The notes under the pieces are model-generated. The model was given only the letters and a program-made list of their open reading frames with translations, did no database searches and was not told the DNA's origin. A DNA stretch of 7,156 nt from DASVWH01 sp036389715 (lineage in GTDB: Bacteria; Acidobacteriota; Blastocatellia; Pyrinomonadales; Pyrinomonadaceae). A program made the position numbers and the translations under genes. Where the stretch lies: NCBI GenBank assembly GCA_036389715.1, contig DASVWH010000113.1, forward strand, positions 1 through 7,156. The letters are read 5' to 3'. Each line of letters begins with the position of its first letter. Within the stretch, counting starts at the first letter, position 1. Shown here piece by piece: positions 5,955-7,156 of the stretch.

Positions 5955-7156
5955 ATGTTCAGACACCACCTATCTCAGACAGGCGAGCGTGACATTAAAA
6001 CTTCGAGCAGCCTTTCACAGCTCTGTTCGCTCTCAGTCTACTTGATTTTGCTGGCCCTGATGCTCGTCGCGGCGCGGCCCGCCATCGCGCAGGGCAACGC
6101 GCAGCCGCCCTTGATTGACCGCGAGCTTTTTTTCGGGAACCCGGAAATCTCCGGCGCGCAGATTTCACCCGACGGAAAGTTCATCGCCTTTCTCAAGCCG
6201 TATAAGGATACGCGCAACATCTGGGTCAAGCGCACGGAAGAGCCTTTCACCGCGGCCAAGCTCCTGACCAATGACACGAAGCGCCCCGTCACGGGCTATT
6301 TCTGGAGCCGCGACGGCAAGTTCATCCTGTTCGTCCAGGACCAGGGCGGCGACGAGAATTTCAACGTCTACGCGGTCAACCCGGCGGACAACCCCGTGGC
6401 CGGGCAGGAAGTCCCGGCGGCGCGCAACCTGACGGAAGCCAAGGGCGTGCGCGCCGTGATCTACGACGTGCCGCGCGACGAGCCCGACATCATCTACGTC
6501 GGGCTCAACGAACGCGACAAGGCCTGGCATGACCTCTACCGCGTCAAAATCTCGACGGGCGAGCGCACCCTGATGCGCCAGAATACGGAACGCATCTCGG
6601 CCTGGGTCTTCGACCAGAAGGGCCAGCTTCGCCTGGCCACGCGCGCGACCGAGAAGGGCGATACGGAAATCCTGCGCGTTGACGAGAAGGGCTTCACGCA
6701 AATCTACACCTGCAACGTCTTCGAGTCGTGCGGTCCCGTCCGTTTCCACAAGGACAACCAGCGCGTCTACATGGAGACCAACAAGGGCGACAACCTGGAT
6801 TTGACACGCCTTGTCCTCTTCGACCCCGCGAGCGGCAAGGAAGAGCTGGTCGAATCCGACCCCGTCAATCGCGTTGACTTCGGCCAGGCCATCTTCTCGG
6901 ACCTGACGGACGAGATCGTCGTCACCTCTTATGAGGACGAGCGGACGCGCCTCTACTGGAAGAACAAGGGATGGGAAGCGGACTACAAGCTGCTGCAAAG
7001 CAAGCTGCCGGGCAAAGAGATCAACCCCGGCTCGATGACCAGGGACGAGCGCCTCTGGTTGATTTCGGCCAACAGCGATATGGAGCCGGGCGAGAGATAC
7101 CTCTTCGACCGCAGCACGAAGAAGCTGACCTTGCAGTATCGCGACTTCGACAAGCT
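5955..7156 (+). CDS. Secreted S9-family (prolyl oligopeptidase type) peptidase, N-terminal part
   Basis: The frame is open from ATG 5955 to the window end (400 codons plus 2 nt), so the gene is cut by the window edge. Residues 1-25 are polar, 26-40 are hydrophobic (SLSVYLILLALMLVA), and an AIA|QG cleavage site lies near residue 45, so the product is exported. The rest is beta-propeller sequence with TolB/DPP-like repeats: ISPDGKFIAF (70-79), WSRDGKFILFVQDQGGDEN (117-135) and further FD..G and YxxR strands. This pattern is typical of the N-terminal propeller of S9 peptidases, which cleave short peptides in the periplasm. The catalytic Ser-Asp-His alpha/beta-hydrolase domain would lie beyond the window, so activity cannot be confirmed; a TolB-like propeller protein is the alternative. 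Two cysteines (C253, C259) could pair. The ribosome binding site is AGAGG (5941-5945). It is separated from the operon by 297 nt and is probably independently transcribed. Confidence 0.85.
   Translation, partial: MFRHHLSQTGERDIKTSSSLSQLCSLSVYLILLALMLVAARPAIAQGNAQPPLIDRELFFGNPEISGAQISPDGKFIAFLKPYKDTRNIWVKRTEEPFTAAKLLTNDTKRPVTGYFWSRDGKFILFVQDQGGDENFNVYAVNPADNPVAGQEVPAARNLTEAKGVRAVIYDVPRDEPDIIYVGLNERDKAWHDLYRVKISTGERTLMRQNTERISAWVFDQKGQLRLATRATEKGDTEILRVDEKGFTQIYTCNVFESCGPVRFHKDNQRVYMETNKGDNLDLTRLVLFDPASGKEELVESDPVNRVDFGQAIFSDLTDEIVVTSYEDERTRLYWKNKGWEADYKLLQSKLPGKEINPGSMTRDERLWLISANSDMEPGERYLFDRSTKKLTLQYRDFDK

Noticed and set aside
6165..6998. Long open frame (277 codons) on the minus strand
   Set aside because: It is antisense to the S9 peptidase frame, which has a signal peptide, ribosome binding site and recognisable propeller repeats. 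Long antisense frames are common opposite GC-rich genes, and its protein has no recognisable motif.

Overview
This GC-rich bacterial window is densely coded and contains no rRNA, tRNA, CRISPR array or insertion sequence that I can recognise. The gene mix is a stand-alone receiver protein, an AMP-dependent acyl-CoA ligase, an aldehyde dehydrogenase, a class III aminotransferase and a secreted S9 peptidase. Together with the protein texture, this suggests a heterotrophic Gram-negative-type soil bacterium, possibly Acidobacteriota (Blastocatellia-like). That assignment is an impression from protein style and was not tested.

Layout: (1) Positions 60-467 (+) encode a small receiver-domain protein that has lost the phospho-acceptor Asp and two other switch residues. 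(2) A short convergent gap (468-535) carries two small hairpins. (3) Positions 536-2104 (-) encode an acyl-CoA synthetase with all core motifs. (4) A divergent intergenic region (2105-2241) holds an AT-rich imperfect palindrome. (5) Positions 2242-5657 (+) form a probable three-gene operon: aldehyde dehydrogenase, a small secreted protein of unknown function that overlaps the first gene by 4 nt and starts at TTG, and a class III PLP aminotransferase. (6) A 297-nt non-coding stretch (5658-5954) has a strong stem-loop and a degenerate 23-bp tandem repeat. (7) From 5955 to the window end runs the N-terminal part of a secreted S9 (prolyl oligopeptidase family) peptidase. It is cut off before its catalytic domain.

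Working together: an amine or omega-amino acid could be transaminated to an aldehyde (4344-5657), oxidised to an acid (2242-3720) and activated to an acyl-CoA (536-2104, divergent). This is a coherent amine-to-acyl-CoA route, but no substrate can be read from the sequence. The secreted protein in the middle of the operon does not fit that chemistry and is the least explained gene here. I see no clear evidence of a wholly new system. The best leads are the degenerate receiver, the embedded secreted protein and the 23-bp repeats.
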